Source of the DNA: Rutstroemia sp. NJR-2017a BVV2
Taxonomy: Eukaryota > Ascomycota > Leotiomycetes > Helotiales > Rutstroemiaceae
Length of the DNA: 64,000 bases
Reading direction: 5' to 3'
Assembly: GCA_002946415.1 (NCBI GenBank)
Contig: NJPS01000008.1
Location: 248,001-312,000, forward strand
The notes under the pieces: generated by a model
Seen by the model: only the letters and a program-made list of their open reading frames with translations
What the model was told of the DNA's origin: nothing
Database searches by the model: none
Position numbers and translations under genes: made by a program
Shown here: positions 36,741 through 48,008 of the stretch, in pieces
Layout of the letters: each line of letters begins with the position of its first letter
Numbering within the stretch: position 1 is the stretch's first letter

Positions 36741-37201
36741 AACCTGCCAGGTATTGAAGGAATATCTGCAGAAAGTCATACTTGTATATCTGCTATTTTT
36801 GCTCACCATTACGTCGGCAGCATTTGCTCCCGCCATCAGTACCGGTATTCAGGTCGATCAATCTTCAATCCTCAATCTGTATCACATCTGCCCCGGATCT
36901 TTCTATTTCAAGAACATCAGACAGTTATCTTTCTATCAATAATACCCTGTACACCATTCCAAATCAGGCCCCTGTCTGCTATTCCCAAACGACCAATAGG
37001 AGAATTGTATATTTTTGCCAATCCTCACCTCACTCTCACAAATCCTCGAGGGTTAACGCGGAAGCACGCCTTAATTGTGTGACGGCAATTCTTACCAGTA
37101 CACTACTACACCCTCACATCGGAGAATTCCCAAACTTCAAAGCCTCATCCGTTACGGCTTACGAGATCTCCAAATCAACCTCCTTAGAGCCCTCACCAAC
37201 C

Positions 37202-38623
37202 ATGAACATGCAGACAGCAGGGGACATCCCCATCAATGTCACATCTGAGAACGCTTCATCCGAGCGTCGTATAAATCCATCTTGGTCCATTGGCCAACTC
37301 AAGGCGAAGCTGGAACCCGTGACCGGCATTCCTCCTCTGTCTCAGAAGCTCACCCTGTCGGTCGCCAACAATCAGATTGCCGTTATCGAGGCTCAGGATG
37401 AAGAGAATACACAACTTGCACAGTTTGCGTTGTCACCATACGCGACCATTCACGTGAGTTTGCGCGCATTTCTTTTTAGCTTCCGAAAGTCGTAACGCGA
37501 AACATGCCGTAATACTCTATGACCTGGTCTGTTCTGCAAGGCTGTCGAGATTGAAAGTTCCTTCAAGGTAGCTCCCACTTTACATGAGACTGAGCCATCG
37601 GTATCGTATTGAGGATTCACGGGGTTATTCATGTCCACATCAAGTGATTGTTTTCCATTGTCAGATGCTGGGCTCCCTCAATGGTTCGTTCAATAATATC
37701 TATGCCATTAAGAAGTCTGATCATCTGGCTCGCTGCATTCACCTTATATGGAATAGTGCTCCGCCCTATGGGCTAGTCAAACGTTGCATTTCATTTCACA
37801 TTGACTTTCTGGAGCAAAACTCAAATCCTTTTGCTATCGATGAACCATTTGTGACGATCCGAGCCCCGGCCAAGAGAGCAGCCGTTCGCCCTATGGTCTC
37901 ATTGTTGACCACGTGTTGCTTGATCCGAATAGCTGCGAGCATAGTGTTCATGCCATCAAGCACGTACCCTCCGTTCATCAATTGGGGACAGAGGCAACGC
38001 CATCAAGCCACGTATCGTCAAGAAGGCGTTCTGCTGGCCCGCCTCGATTTCTTTTGGTTACAATCTTCTTGCCGCGGAATCACGCTTATGGGATCCAACC
38101 AATGAGCGCATGCTAATATTAATTTCATTAGGTGATTGATCTCCGCCCTCCTGGACTCCGTGAAAACTATACCGACGTATCCTCAACTACCAAATGGGTT
38201 CTTCCCACCGAAGAGTACGAGAAAAAAGAAGACAGTGTGCTCGCCTGGAAGAAGAGAGAGCAACGTGGACGATTCGATCCTAATGCACCAACCATTCTTG
38301 AGAAGAAAATAGCTGCATATGATCAAGAGATTCACGAGCGGGGAATCGAAGTAGGAAAGAGATGCAGAGTAGGGGAGGATGACAGCAGAAGAGGTGAGGT
38401 GATGTACGTGGGTGATGTTGAGGAGATTCCGGGAAGTGCTGGGAAATGGATCGGCGTGAAGCTAGATGAGCCAGTGGGCAAAAATGATGGAAGTATCGGT
38501 GGGAAGAGATACTGGGGCAAAGAAGGGGATGCAAAGTTTGGAGTCTTTGTTAGACCAGAGAGGGTCACTGTTGGAGACTTCCCGCCCATGGATGATCTTT
38601 TGGAGGATATGGAGGAAATCTAA
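37202..38623 (+). CDS. ALF1: Tubulin-folding cofactor B (Alf1/TBCB), CAP-Gly protein
   Basis: Chaperone that binds alpha-tubulin and, with cofactor E, helps form tubulin dimers. Exons 37202-37453 and 38132-38623 are separated by a 678-nt intron (GTGAGT donor, TGCTAAT branch, CATTAG acceptor); they join in phase to give ATIHVIDLRPPGLRENY, matching the family's conserved linker, so nothing is missing between them. Total 247 residues, the normal length. Residues about 10-90 are the ubiquitin-like domain (INPSWSIGQLKAKLEPVTG). Residues 157-225 are a CAP-Gly domain with GKWIGVKLDEPVGKNDG and KFGVFVRPERV. The C-terminus ends DLLEDMEEI, the acidic tail typical of cofactor B. The start could be ATG 37202 or the in-frame ATG 37208. 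Confidence 0.93.
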
Positions 38624-39450
38624 ATAGTCTCTTTGGTGCGAGTTTGGGTATTGTGCCTCAAGTATGAGGTATACCTTATGCTACATGCACTTCAAGCACC
38701 AAAAGTATTGCAAAACTTCTGGAGAGCCAATTTGGAGACAATGAACGAATCAACATGGCGGTACAGGAAAATACCCTGCCGTGCTATCAACCTACTACGA
38801 TCGCGGGTTGGGGTGAAGTGAATCTTACAAGCCGTCACCTGTGCTCCAGCAAGCTGTCTGAGTTCTAAGCACGCCGACACAAAGATAGGACTCTCATGTT
38901 ATTCCTCTATTTTACCCAGCTTTCACATCGATGCCGTCTCGTTGCCCCACATTCTCATAATCATCATAATACACCCAGAGAGGCGAAAGATGAACGAAAT
39001 GCAATAGTCATTCCTCTCATCTCTCCTTCGTTCATTACTTGCCACTCCACGACTCTCTCTACCCTTTCCTTAACCCACCACCCCACCACTCTCTCCCTTC
39101 CTCAATCCCCCACTCCCTCAACTCAAATCAACACCTCCTCCCCCATGCATACACCCACCACACCAGCCACACCCACCCCCAACCAAAACAAACCCAAAAA
39201 GCAAATCCCCGTTTCACACTTCTGAAACGTAGCTCATTTTGCTGCTTCTAGTTCGCCCGCAATGGGATCCATCTGTACGCATGCACCTACGCACACGTGC
39301 ATACTTACATGCAAGACCACGTGTCTGCTGGTGCGCTAGTGCTAGACTGGCAGACTGACGGATGTACGAAGAGTGCACCATATTGTGCTATACTCTGTTC
39401 TGCTGTATTATGGTTAGTTGTGTTCTGATGTATTATGGCTTACTGTGCGG

Positions 39451-39480
39451 TGCTCTGCTCTGCTCTGCTCTGCTCTACTC
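39451..39480. repeat. (TGCTC)n pentanucleotide repeat
   Basis: Tandem TGCTC units, about five, with a terminal variant. Confidence 0.85.
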
Positions 39481-39877
39481 TGAGTCTGCTGCGGTCTATG
39501 ACCAACGGCGAAGATTCCCGAACGCCACTAATGTACTATTCTGCACTATCAAATCATATCCCGTCCTTTCTCATCCCGTCATATCTGTAGTATCCTGCAC
39601 TATCCCGCGCTATCCTCACCAACTCCGACTTCCACACCCTATCCATACCCTACCATACACCCCACCACAAAAACAGCTGTAGCACTCCTACAAAAACCAC
39701 TCACTCCAGTCCCTCCCTTTCCACCTTGGTTTCAGATCCAGATCATCCACTCCCACACAGCGTACTTCGTACCTAAGTAAGACCTTCTGAAACCGAAACC
39801 GGAAACCACGCTGGCTGTGCAGCGTGCGATGAACTGTCCCTCTCCCTGCGCATCGGGCGTGGGACTTGGGATGAAAT

Positions 39878-39928
39878 GCAGGTGTAGGTGGAAGCAACGC
39901 AGGTGTAGGTGCAGGTGCAGGTGCAGAG
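39878..39928. repeat. GGTGTA/GGTGCA hexamer repeat
   Basis: Interrupted hexamers: AGGTGTAGGTG, a spacer, then AGGTGTAGGTGCAGGTGCAG. Confidence 0.8.
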
Positions 39929-40733
39929 GCGGCGTCGGCAAACGCCGTAGCATGAACTAAGTGTGCGGCCCGCAGATGAAGTAGGAGGCGGATGAACGCT
40001 TGCTGGGGTGGCGTTGGTCGGTGGCGTGGGTCAGGTGCGGTGGTGAAGATGTGGATGCTGGTGCTGGAGATATGGATGCTGGTGGAGATGGGTGGCGAAG
40101 ATGCAGATTGCTGGTGCAGAGGGCTGGCTGTTGTGTATGTAGCTGGACGTCAGGTGTACTTATCCATCGTAATCGTAAATGCAGTTTGAGAATTACCGTT
40201 AGTTGAGTTAGCTAAGCTAGTTCGAGCGAGTGTTCGTTTATGATTATCTGTTTGTGTATCTGTAAATGTGTATTAAGTTAGCTAGCTCTAATTCTGGTTC
40301 TAGTTCTGGATCGGATTCTAGTTCTGACTGTGTTCACTGTGTTCGCTGTGGTGGCGCTATTTCCACCTGATTAGGTTCTCGTCTCTTCTCTCCTCTTCGC
40401 TGCCCTTCACGTCCATTCGTCGTTGTGGGTTAGTTACCTACTACAGCTCCTGCTCCAACTCCAGGCCCAGCTCCTCCACTTCCCTTCGTTGTTTCTGCTT
40501 GGTTAGCTACCTGCTCCAACTCCAACTCCAACTCCAGCTCCAGCCCAAATTCCTCCACCGGACTTGACTTGGCCAGTTTTTTCCGCCTCAAACTGTCTTT
40601 CTTTGTCTCACTGTCTGTTCGTTTGATGACACCTCGCCATCCATCTTCCTTCCTTGCTTGCCTATCTCTTCCCTCCTCCTCCTCCACAACCACCTCACCA
40701 ACCATATCACTCCCTTCCTAACACTACATGATC

Positions 40734-40866
40734 CCTAGAACTTTCACAGAGACAGCATAGCATAAAATGAAGGTGCATTAGAAATCACACTATCAACCCT
40801 CTTCCCGAACACTACATAACAACTATTCATTTACTTCCCCCTTCGTTCCTAGAACTTTCACAGAGA
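40734..40866. repeat. 19-bp direct repeat pair
   Basis: CCTAGAACTTTCACAGAGA occurs at 40734-40752 and 40848-40866, 114 bp apart. A shared ACACTACAT precedes each, suggesting an old, degraded local duplication. Confidence 0.7.
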
Positions 40867-41828
40867 TAGGGTATTAGAGATCTCAAATACCCCTACCTCT
40901 CTCCTCCTCTCCGCCAGCTCCATATACACTCTATCCCCGAATCGCCAGGAACATGTTTATTTGCCTTTCCTCAAGTACAGGGCCGCATAATTCATAAGAT
41001 GTATGTATATGTATGAATCGCTACGGTTATGGAGTGTAGGTGACGACGTTTGTTTGCTGTGTTAGGGCTGATGTATACATCCATTCACAATTCCTCACAC
41101 TTTATATATCAGGATATGATAGCAGATGTATAGAATCTCCTCTGCTCTGTTCACTCCGTCTATTTCCAAGTAGCTTTACCAATACATTTCTGTCTCTCCC
41201 TTCAGATGAGTATACCTATACACAAACCACACTAAACAGAATCCTCAGCCCCTGGGTCAGTAACGAGGAAAGAAGTATAATCACTCGGTAAGTAGAGGGA
41301 TGGAATGGGCTGGAAGTTGTGCTCCGTTGTGAGTTGAGCGGGAGGGAAGAGAGTTATCCTTCAGATGAGACATTCGGAAATGTATGTTATGTATTCTGCG
41401 GATGTAGGGATTAGGACTCGAGACATTCTTCAATAAATATACCCTGGAGGTTAAGATGATTGGCGATGATGTTAGTGCTGTAAAAGAAGAGACAAGCAAG
41501 TGTGACGAAGAATAGAAGACCAGTGTATATCTCAGACGGTGAAATATCCCGTCTTCTCTCAGCTACCTCTACGAACGCCACAGAGGGCGAGCCGTAACGT
41601 AACTAGCACGAGCAGCAGCAGCTGAGTCCAAACAGCGCGGGTGAGCAAGACAAGACGTCATGGTTGTTGACAATAGCACGATGGATACACCGGTGATGTG
41701 TCTCGAGCTCACTGAACTCATCTCACAGTGATTCAAATGTAGATTGCGATATTGATTAATGGATGTGGAGGTGAAATTTATGAATATGGCTAGCTAGAGA
41801 AGTTTCAAACCCTGTGATTCATCTAACG

Positions 41829-41871
41829 GCGCCTTCAAGTCAAGGGCCGTGTTATAGAAGCTTGAAGGCGC
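41829..41871. other. Perfect 11-bp inverted repeat (hairpin)
   Basis: GCGCCTTCAAG at 41829-41839 and CTTGAAGGCGC at 41861-41871 are exact reverse complements around a 21-nt loop; the stem extends by a G-T wobble and a C-G pair (27/73 side). It lies in non-coding DNA with no flanking T run, so it is not a known terminator type. Confidence 0.7.
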
Positions 41872-43246
41872 TGCTGGTCTCAGATATGCAGAGAAGGCCT
41901 GAATTCAGGTTTGCGTGCCGCTAGAGGGACTGTGATAATGTTGAGAATAAAGTGCATGACTAATGCTTGCTTGCCATCGACTATTTCTCAAGGGGCTCGG
42001 AATATGTTGAGAGATGAGATATGCAACAGCAAGATCTTGAACTAGGATATCATACGTTAAGGAAGATCCTCCGTCGACATATATATGCGCTGTTGTGCCT
42101 TTCTGCATGCAGTTTTGACACATGCATCTGAGATATCGCGAGAATTACATCATCTAACACCAGTCTGGGGCAGAGCAGCTGAGGTGGATCTGTGTTGTTT
42201 GAAGCTGAACAAGACCTACTGTAGCTCGCAGCATTGAAGCGAAACTAGAGAGTGCGGTGAAGTAGAACGATGATTTGGCAAACGATCTGTTGTCCGCCCG
42301 CCCCCACAGCAACCCTTTGAAAGAACCAAGAGAGTATCAGAGACAAGATAGAACTTCTTGAGCACCACAAAACGCCCTTTCAGAATCTGTATTCCAAGTC
42401 CTCTTCTCTATGTCCACTTGGAAGGTAGACGACTTGGCCGTACCGGAGAACTCGGTTGAGAAACTGTCCGAAGAGACAAGGCATAGTTCGTCGCAGCTGG
42501 CTGAGCGGTGTATATAGAATGTAGGAAGATGGCCGTGCACGTACATGTCAAAACAAGCTCGAAACTTTTCAAGAAAGCAAAAACGACTCGTGATAGAGTT
42601 AAGGTTAAGATAAGTGGAAGGTTAAAGTTTGCGCTACAGATAGACTTTGTGCTGTAAAAAGGTTGATGAACCATAGAAAACCTGCTTGTGGTTTTACTTG
42701 TCAAACTTTGGGTGGCGTGTTTGAAGAATTTCTTTCAGCGTGAGCGTGGGGTTGCGGGGTTGCATACTGTGAACGGAAATAGACGTTGCGCTTTGAAATG
42801 GAGAAGAATTGCAAAACATGACTGCTACCAAGAGATAAACAAGTGTCGCGTGTTGTGATGCAATGTGGTGAAGAAGGCGGGAATAGTTGTCTGATTGTCT
42901 GCGACTCGACAAGTGGTATCTCGGCAGGTTGGCAGGAATCAGGCTGTGACAAAGTCAAAGAAATCCGAAGTTGCCGAGCCATTGAACAGTCGAAGCGCAG
43001 CGCCGCACCGCGCTTGTCGATTTGATGATTACTGACGATTTGAAATGCACTTTCGTGGCACATGATTGAGTAGAAAGGGGCTGAGTAGAAGATAAGGTGT
43101 CTGCGGAATGATTTGGAAGAGAGAAATTGGGTGAGTACGAGTTAGTATGGGGGAGGGGAACAGAAAGGGTCTCGCTTGTACTATTGAAAGAGGCTTCCAA
43201 TGCATCCAAGAACATCCAGGAGATACCAAGAAAGCGCGGCGGGGGA

Positions 43247-43267
43247 GGGTTATAGGGTTATAGGGTT
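43247..43267. repeat. GGGTTATA short tandem repeat
   Basis: Three GGGTT blocks spaced by ATA. Superficially telomere-like, but short and interstitial. Confidence 0.8.
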
Positions 43268-43661
43268 AATTGGATGTCTGAGTTGGGAGTATTGGAAGCA
43301 GTGACTCTTCTTGGCATTGGCTGGACTTTGCGATAGCTTGGTAGGAGGTAGGACAGCGAGCTGTATAGAGAGAAAGTGAGAAGAGAAGGGAGTGCGGGAA
43401 TAAGGGGAGAATTAATGCATGAGAGGAAGTCAGCGCAGACATCTCCGGCTGTAACAGCTCTCTGCAATGGCTTTGGAATCAATCGAGAATCGATTGGATG
43501 AGAGACGAACAGATTGGGTCGTGGTAGTGGTAGTGGTGAGATCATTGAGTAGCTTCAATGCAGTTAGTTATTCAAATATGCGTAAGCAGTCGTCGGTCTT
43601 CTTTGTTGATCCTTTGCTGCGCCGAATTGTACGGAGTAAGACTTACCAAGTATTTGAGATT

Positions 43662-43684
43662 GGCAGGGCAGGGCAGGGCAGGGC
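43662..43684. repeat. (GGGCA)n repeat
   Basis: About four GGCAG units in succession, ending GGGC. Confidence 0.85.
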
Positions 43685-44093
43685 GATAGATAGATGCAAC
43701 ATCGATTCGACAGGCCAAGACGTGGCTGGATTTATTTAATGCGCTGCCGTGTCCCGATGGGAAGACATCTCTTCTGCACTTGCTTCGGACTGGAGGACAG
43801 AGAATAAGGATAAGTTCCGCAGACATATTCCGTACGAAGGTCGAAGTATTCACAAAGCACAAGGTAGTAAGTATCTCCTCCTCCACACATCCGCCTTACA
43901 TCCGCCTTACATCTCGCCCAAGCCTTGCCGTGATCTTAGCCCTCGCCAGAAACGGAGGTTCGCATTGCCGTAATCCCGCGCTAAACTGCTCTACCCCAGT
44001 TGAAGACGTGAAAGTCCATTTACATCTCCCGAGTTTCACGTCGTCACTCTAGCCTGCACTGAACTCGCCATTTTCCTACAAAGAAAACCATCC

Positions 44094-44119
44094 ACCCTTC
44101 CACCCTTCCACCCTTCCGC
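44094..44119. repeat. (CCACCCTTC)n repeat
   Basis: Nearly three nonamer units about 155 bp upstream of the RING-protein ATG, in its pyrimidine-rich leader. Confidence 0.8.
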
Positions 44120-44273
44120 CTCAACTCCAATTCTTCCCTTTTCGTCCCACGTTCGAGCCCTGGATATGTGAAGATATATTCTCTTCCATCGGCCGCCAAC
44201 ACTTCTTCCACTTTTTTGTTTCGCTTCTCCTTAGGTTAGGCCGCCATAGACAATTATTATTTACCATTAAATC

Positions 44274-45975
44274 ATGTCGGCTCCATCCCGCGCCGCCGCC
44301 ACCACGAGATGCTTACCAATTCTGCTTCTGCTGCTTGGTTCGGTCGCAGCCCAGACATTTACCCCCTCAAATGCCACTCTACCAAGTTCCATGACCTCGC
44401 CCGATATCCAGTTGGCCTTGATGAGCGAGAGTGCAATCATATTGACGAGCCAGACTCAATATGACATTGCCCCGCTCACTGCCGAGGCCGGAATGGGGCA
44501 ACCTGCCAATACCTTGAAGGTACATTTTTGACCCTCTTATATCCTCAATGCGGGGAGCTCAAGATTTGTTTACTAACCTGGACGTGGAACAGGTCCTTGG
44601 ATATTATGGAACTCTTCAGATCGTCGGCGCATCGTCTGCGAGCAACCTGTCCAGCACCGAAATTGCATACATGAGCTGCGATCCGAACGATTCCTCGAAC
44701 ATCAATGCTACAGCAGCAATAGTAATGGCCGGACAGTCCAAACCGAAAGCAATTCTTTTGTACAGTCTATATTCCACGGCGTGCAACCTCACAGGGACCT
44801 CGGGCTACACCTCGATGTATACGATGGTGTCCGCAACAGACTCGATGAATCTGTTGAAGACTATCCAGAGCTATTCTACCGCAACCAATGCAAGATCACT
44901 CACAGCTAGTATAAGTCCGAATCAGACTGCGTTAAGTTCCTCAGGCACCGCAAGTGATACTAGCAATAATGGAGGGCCGGCACCTACAACAGCTGTTGCT
45001 ATGAGTATCCTCTACAGTATTACCGGTATAATCACGTTGTTGTTCTTGGTTATTATAGCCACTGGTGCTGTTCGTGCTCATCGACACCCCGAAAGATATG
45101 GACCTCGAGGTGGTCTTCCCGGAAGACCGAGGCAAAGTAGGGCAAAGGGTCTGGCTCGAGCTATGTTGGAGACTTTACCTATCGTGAAATTCGGCGATCC
45201 GGAACCAACGAAACCCGAGAATCGTGATATTGAATTGGAGAATGGTAGCATCCATCATGCTCCTGCTGAGGGTGCTGCTGTCATGGACGGTGCAGCTGAC
45301 GACTCTAAAGCTCCACGGGCCACTACAGCAGCTACAACGTCTGGGACCGCAACGGAGAATCATACAGATTCCGAGAGAGCCGTCGAAGCAGGCGCAAGTG
45401 AAGGAGATCTCGGCTGTTCTATTTGTACCGAGGACTTTACAACTGGTGAAGACGTCCGCGTTCTTCCTTGCAAACACAAGTACCATCCTGCCTGCATTGA
45501 TCCATGGTTGCTGAATGTGTCTGGTACCTGTCCATTATGGTAAGTCCCTTGCCCTGCGCTAGACTCTTCTGAGTATATTTTCATGTCAGCTAACATCTTC
45601 AGTCGTCATGATCTTCGACCTACTACTACAAACCCAGAGAACGACGATGAGCTACCGCCTCCACTTAATGGGCAAGAAGGAGAGAACACCAACGAACAAA
45701 CTACCGCCACAACCGAGACCGGCGAACATCCATCTCGTCGACGCGTATCCCGCTTCATAGATCTTCACCGTCTTCGTCACGCACCACCCGATGAACGAAT
45801 CGCCGCTCTTCGTCAATTGCGTGAGCAATCTCAACGAGAAGGCGTTGAACCTGGTAATGGTTCTGTTGAGGAAAGAAACAGAAGAGCCTCAGTGACCGAC
45901 CGACTCCGAAATAAATTCCGGATACGAACACGTCCAGAAGCCGCTGGTTCATCTGAGCCTTCAACTGGAGCATGA
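44274..45975 (+). CDS. Membrane-anchored RING-H2 E3 ubiquitin ligase (PA-TM-RING-like)
   Basis: Exons 44274-44519, 44593-45539 and 45603-45975, introns of 73 and 63 nt, 521 residues. A signal peptide (CLPILLLLLGSVAAQ) leads into a lumenal domain with several Asn-X-Ser/Thr sites and a low-complexity stem. One membrane segment lies at about 217-241 (SILYSITGIITLLFLVIIATG), followed by basic HRHPERYGPRGG. The cytosolic part bears a RING-H2 finger: Cys 357, 360, 375, His 377, 380, Cys 383, 395, 398 (CSICTEDF; CKHKYHPACIDPWL; CPLC). The last Cys codon is split by intron 2, so the unspliced frame loses the eighth ligand. The tail is polar and ends in an Arg-rich segment. Architecture matches endosomal or vacuolar PA-TM-RING ligases, though the protease-associated fold is only weakly visible in the lumenal part. 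Confidence 0.88.
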
Positions 45976-48008
45976 GGTTCACGTGGGAGATAATGTCGCC
46001 TAGAGTCTTAGTCTCTTTTCGACACCCTACCCACCCATGAGGAACAATTTCTTTTCCTTTTTTCTACAAGTACAAACGACTTTTTAACACAACCTTTTTC
46101 AACATCTACTGAGTTCCAATAGGCGGTATCTTGCAACCATACCTTCATGGGATGTCACGATTATCAACCCGCATGAATAGAAACGGATTTAGTATGGGTG
46201 GATATGTGTATATGCATAAAATACGGAGTTTTGGGCGGCATTAAGAACACTGGGAGTTTTACATGTCTATGGGTTCTTGGGCAAGCGCATAAGCGTGGGT
46301 ATACGGGGTTTCATTGGGAACTTTATGGCCGGCTGGCTCATTCTTTTGGTTTGGTATGGTAAATGGTATTCTTTTTGTGAGAGGAAGAGATGGATGGGAT
46401 GGATGGGGTGGGGGATATGATGGTTATGATGTTGATGATGATATGGATGAATGGATGGCGGCTTGGATGGGCATATGGAATGGAAATGGGCTTTCGGGAT
46501 TGGAACTGGGAAATGGTGTAAGATACAGACAGGCGTTCGGGAGGTTCGGGCGAGGCTTGATATACATATTGATAGGAAATATGCCACATAGCATACGAAG
46601 GTATAGTATGTAGTATTTGAATCAAATAAAAGCCTCGATGTGAAATCTGAGGACTTTGAATAAATACGTGGATGGATGAATGAGAAGAAATATATATGTG
46701 ATGATATTGGTTTATGGTGATATTCTTCCTACCTTTCTTCTAACTTAGGCTGCAGAGTAGACGGAATGGTATGGGAACATCTGGATTGGCTTTTTGAGGT
46801 TATATATGCTTTGGTTTGGAGTGGTTATTGTGTAATTCTGTTTGACCCTATCCTATCCTATCCTATCCTACCCAATGCTCAATCTAATACACAAGAAAGA
46901 GCGCTGACTGATAGATAGATGATCATCGACTCGTATATAAAGAGGAAGACGCAAAGACGCAGACACACAGTCGCAGACCAAGACACGAGTAAAGTCAGCC
47001 ACCCCACCGCGAAACTCACTTCACTGTACACAAGCAAGCAGATTCATTACTTCTTGATATTTTTGAACATTTTGAATTTGTGCATGTATTCCCTCTGCCC
47101 TCCTCGACATCTTATCCTTTTCGGGGACCTAGACCTTAAACCTTAGACCTTAGACGCCTATCTATCTCTCTATCGTTCTCCTCTCCCCACATACTTGACT
47201 CTTTCCCCCATTTCCTAGACATCTCCCCCTCACCACTCACCCCTAATGCACAAACTTTCATTCCTTCCTTCTTTCCTTCTTTCGTCCCATATGGAGGTAG
47301 ATATGTAAAACCCACACACACACAGCATGCTATATCCGACGCTCGGGAGGCGCATGCCCACCCATCCATCCGTTCCATATAAATCAGACCATATCCACAA
47401 ATCCCATATACCCATCCATAACCCATATACGACATGCACGCGAACATGCACGTTCAAAAACAAACCCCAGCGCCAACCACACCGATCCCCCCAACCCTAT
47501 CCCTCCCTAATATGATACAACAGATTCCCCAACTCCACTGCACTCCGATCCGATCGAATTAAAACAAGTCATCAAGATACAAGTTCAAGTAAAAAAAAAA
47601 GATGAAAATTCCTCTTCATTCCAGGCCGATGACTTCTCGACTGGTCAACGGAAAAAAGAAAAGAAAGGAGTTTCTGGGTATAGTGCCGTGATTCCGTCCA
47701 AAAACAAAACGACGAAAAAGAAATATAAAATTGCCAAAGTCAAGAACGCCTACTGCCTCCCCCCGAAGTTCTTCCAACCTTTGTTGGTGCGTCTATTGTT
47801 TTACGATGGCAAAATCGAGGACAAGATTTAAATTGCAGGAGACAATGAAGAGAGAGCTGAATAGGTTGAGATGGTAGAGCAGAAGAATACAAGGCGGTCC
47901 GTAAAACGCCCATTTCTGTCGCCAACGTATGTGATATCCGTACGAGATTGAAAAGCAAGCGATGTGCTTAGAACGTAGTAGTACCAGCGGAGCCCGTGAA
48001 AGCTACGA
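45976..48008. other. Intergenic region with simple repeats
   Basis: 2.0 kb between the convergent RING and 48009 genes. GATGG-rich DNA at 46388-46475 and a TCCTA array at 46846-46873 are the only clear structures; no gene recognised. Confidence 0.6.
46846..46873. repeat. (TCCTA)n pentanucleotide repeat
   Basis: About five CCTAT units in a row in intergenic DNA. Confidence 0.9.

Larger units (their letters stand above)
32701..37201. other. 4.5-kb gene-poor intergenic region
   Basis: Between the MYB gene promoter and the tubulin cofactor B gene. No recognisable protein family, transposon frame, tRNA or rRNA was seen on either strand. It has GATG-rich repeats near 33546-33595, a poly-A tract near 34952-34962, CATCAA triplets near 35080-35102, a GGAGCT/GGCAGT array at 36584-36658 and a CCAG array at 36719-36740. 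The last part is presumably the promoter and leader of the 37202 gene. Confidence 0.55.
38624..44273. other. 5.6-kb gene-free, microsatellite-rich region
   Basis: Largest space in the window. No protein family, mobile element, rRNA or tRNA recognised. It contains several simple arrays (CTCTG 39451-39480; GGTGCA 39878-39928; CCAACT 40511-40545; GGGCA 43662-43684; GGGTTATA 43247-43267; CCACCCTTC 44094-44119), a 19-bp direct repeat near 40734/40848 and a hairpin at 41829-41871. The last 200 bp is pyrimidine-rich and is the likely leader of the RING gene. Confidence 0.6.

Noticed and set aside
36579..37082. Ala/Val/Gly-rich frame upstream of cofactor B
   Set aside because: Its start is a hexamer microsatellite and it has no homologous-looking domain.
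37584..38105. 173-codon open frame inside the cofactor B intron
   Set aside because: No motif recognised, and it lies wholly within an intron whose flanking exons join perfectly; kept only as a note on the long intron.
40430..40705. Glu/Leu repeat-containing minus-strand open frame
   Set aside because: It arises from a CCAACT microsatellite; the rest has no coding character.
43247..43267. Interstitial telomere repeat
   Set aside because: Units are GGGTTATA, not TTAGGG in tandem, and only three copies exist.
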